Assembly: GCA_027034965.1 (NCBI GenBank)
Contig: JALVWL010000249.1
Span: 1 to 5,616 of the forward strand
Source: Candidatus Omnitrophota bacterium
GTDB taxonomy: Bacteria; Omnitrophota; Gorgyraeia; S143-82
Length of the DNA: 5,616 nucleotides
Direction of reading: 5' to 3'
Both the position numbers and the translations under genes were made by a program. A model generated the notes under the pieces. That model saw only the letters and a program-made list of their open reading frames with translations, searched no databases and was not told where the DNA came from. Below are positions 5,141-5,616 of the stretch, one piece after another (positions within the stretch are counted from its first letter, which is position 1; each line of letters begins with the position of its first letter).

Positions 5141-5353
5141 CTAAAAACTAAAAACTCAAAGCTAAAAACTAAAAACCACAACTCAAAGCTCAAAACTATT
5201 TTTAATATAAAGAGAAAGCGCAACTAAAAAAGCGGGAACGGGTTGCAAGAATTGGGAGTTTAGCTGACGATAAAGAGAAAAGAAATAAAGGGTAAAAATA
5301 AAAAGTTTTAAGTTTTAAGCTGTGGTTTTGACTTTTGAGATTTGAGTTTTGAG
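5141..5353 (+). repeat. Two arms of degenerate heptamer repeats in copy B
   Basis: The left arm runs in 7-base steps from 5141 to 5196: CTAAAAA, CTAAAAA, CTCAAAG, CTAAAAA, CTAAAAA, CCACAAC, TCAAAGC, TCAAAAC. The right arm runs from 5305 to 5353: GTTTTAA, GTTTTAA, GCTGTGG, TTTTGAC, TTTTGAG, ATTTGAG, TTTTGAG. The right arm is approximately the reverse complement of the left. Unit number and type differ from copy A, which also has CTCCATT/CTTCATT-type units, but the CCACAAC and TGTGG units are kept in both. Confidence 0.75.
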
Positions 5354-5435
5354 CTTTATTTAGATAAAAAAAGAGATGGTTGATTAACCGGGCGATGGAA
5401 GATGAAGAATTCTAAAGCATAATCCGGGTTCAATT

Positions 5436-5442
5436 AGGAGGT
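5436..5442 (+). promoter_or_regulatory. Shine-Dalgarno site for dapL
   Basis: AGGAGGT lies 5 bases before the ATG at 5448. A nearer ATG at 5443 reads ATG-TTA-TGA and stops at once, so 5448 is the start. Confidence 0.8.
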
Positions 5443-5447
5443 ATGTT

Positions 5448-5616
5448 ATGAATTTTTCAAATAGACTTGGTATGCTTGGTGCATATCTGTTTGCTGAAAT
5501 TGACAGGGCAAAGAGGGAGGCAAAGAAAGCAGGGAAAGATGTAATAGACCTTGGTATTGGGGATCCGGATATGCCTACCCCGGATTTCATCATAGAGGCG
5601 ATGTGTAGAGCTGTAC
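5448..5616 (+). CDS. dapL: Probable LL-diaminopimelate aminotransferase (5' part)
   Basis: The first 56 codons are present; the gene runs off the window. DapL is a cytoplasmic PLP enzyme that converts tetrahydrodipicolinate plus glutamate directly to LL-diaminopimelate, a precursor of lysine and of peptidoglycan. The N-terminus has the pattern RLGMLGAYLFAEIDRAKREA (6-25), then DVIDLGIGDPDMPTPDFIIEA (31-51). The PYLFAEIDRKK-like segment and DLGIGDPDxPTP are typical of DapL-annotated class I/II aminotransferases. The PLP lysine and most active-site residues lie beyond the window, so a related class I aminotransferase with a different substrate (aspartate or alanine type) is not excluded. The gene is separated from the ribosomal genes by 483 bases that include repeat copy B, so it is probably transcribed on its own. 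Confidence 0.78.
   Translation, partial: MNFSNRLGMLGAYLFAEIDRAKREAKKAGKDVIDLGIGDPDMPTPDFIIEAMCRAV

Larger units (their letters stand above)
5077..5430 (+). repeat. Fold-back interspersed repeat, copy B (MITE-like)
   Basis: This is the second copy of the element at 95-456, in the same orientation. Its ends are inverted repeats: ATCCCAGATTATGC at 5077-5090 and GCATAATCCGGGTT at 5417-5430 are complementary at 12 of 14 positions. The inner pair AAAACCACA (5172-5180) with TGTGGTTTT (5321-5329) is centred at 5250.5, close to the centre of the ends at 5253.5. The central part, about 5197-5304, is not shared with copy A and contains only a 5-base GCAAC/GTTGC stem. No protein is encoded. The right end stops 5 bases before the dapL Shine-Dalgarno site. 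Confidence 0.8.

Noticed and set aside
5026..5223. Minus-strand 65-codon open frame over repeat copy B
   Set aside because: The phenylalanine- and leucine-rich product arises from translating the CTAAAAA/CTCAAAG heptamers; the matching region in copy A does not preserve the frame.
5077..5447. Lysine riboswitch upstream of dapL
   Set aside because: The conserved lysine-riboswitch core is not recognisable, and the same sequence occurs upstream of map, which has no link to lysine. It is a repeat element.

Overview
The window is a stretch of bacterial chromosome, almost entirely informational housekeeping genes on the + strand. The order map, infA, rpmJ, rpsM, rpsK, rpsD, rpoA, rplQ is the classic end of the spc operon plus the alpha operon. 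rpmE (L31) follows as a last gene, and after a 483-base non-coding gap comes the 5' part of a class I/II aminotransferase that looks like LL-diaminopimelate aminotransferase. The first 47 bases appear to be the tail of adk, which would fit the common order secY-adk-map. Heavy use of AGA/AGG and ATA codons, an RpoA start of the type MGIKWREFQMPKRI, zinc-binding (C+) forms of S4, L31 and L36, and the dapL route to diaminopimelate all indicate a bacterium. They are compatible with an uncultivated lineage such as Omnitrophota or a neighbouring phylum, but the sequence alone does not settle the taxonomy.

Layout: 3-47 probable adk 3' end; 48-549 non-coding, holding fold-back repeat copy A (about 95-456) and the probable map promoter region; 550-4964 a tight run of nine genes with gaps of about 10-60 bases and mostly strong Shine-Dalgarno sites; 4965-5447 non-coding, holding a 16-base perfect palindrome, a promoter-like site and fold-back repeat copy B (about 5077-5430); 5448-5616 dapL, cut by the window end.

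The genes work together in protein synthesis and its link to transcription. Methionine aminopeptidase trims new proteins, IF-1 acts in initiation, S13/S11/S4 and L36/L17/L31 are ribosome parts, and RpoA is the scaffold of RNA polymerase. DapL belongs to another pathway (lysine and peptidoglycan precursor) and is probably a separate transcription unit.

The part that ordinary annotation does not explain is the pair of related, roughly 355-360 base elements in the two intergenic regions. Both lie in the same orientation and just upstream of a gene. Each has imperfect terminal inverted repeats, a strictly conserved 32-base segment with a perfect extended -10 promoter motif, and two internal arms built from degenerate 7-base units. 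The arms are inverted relative to each other and almost symmetric about the element's centre, so each element could fold into one long hairpin. No transposase or other protein is encoded in them. They look like a non-autonomous, MITE-like interspersed repeat family.
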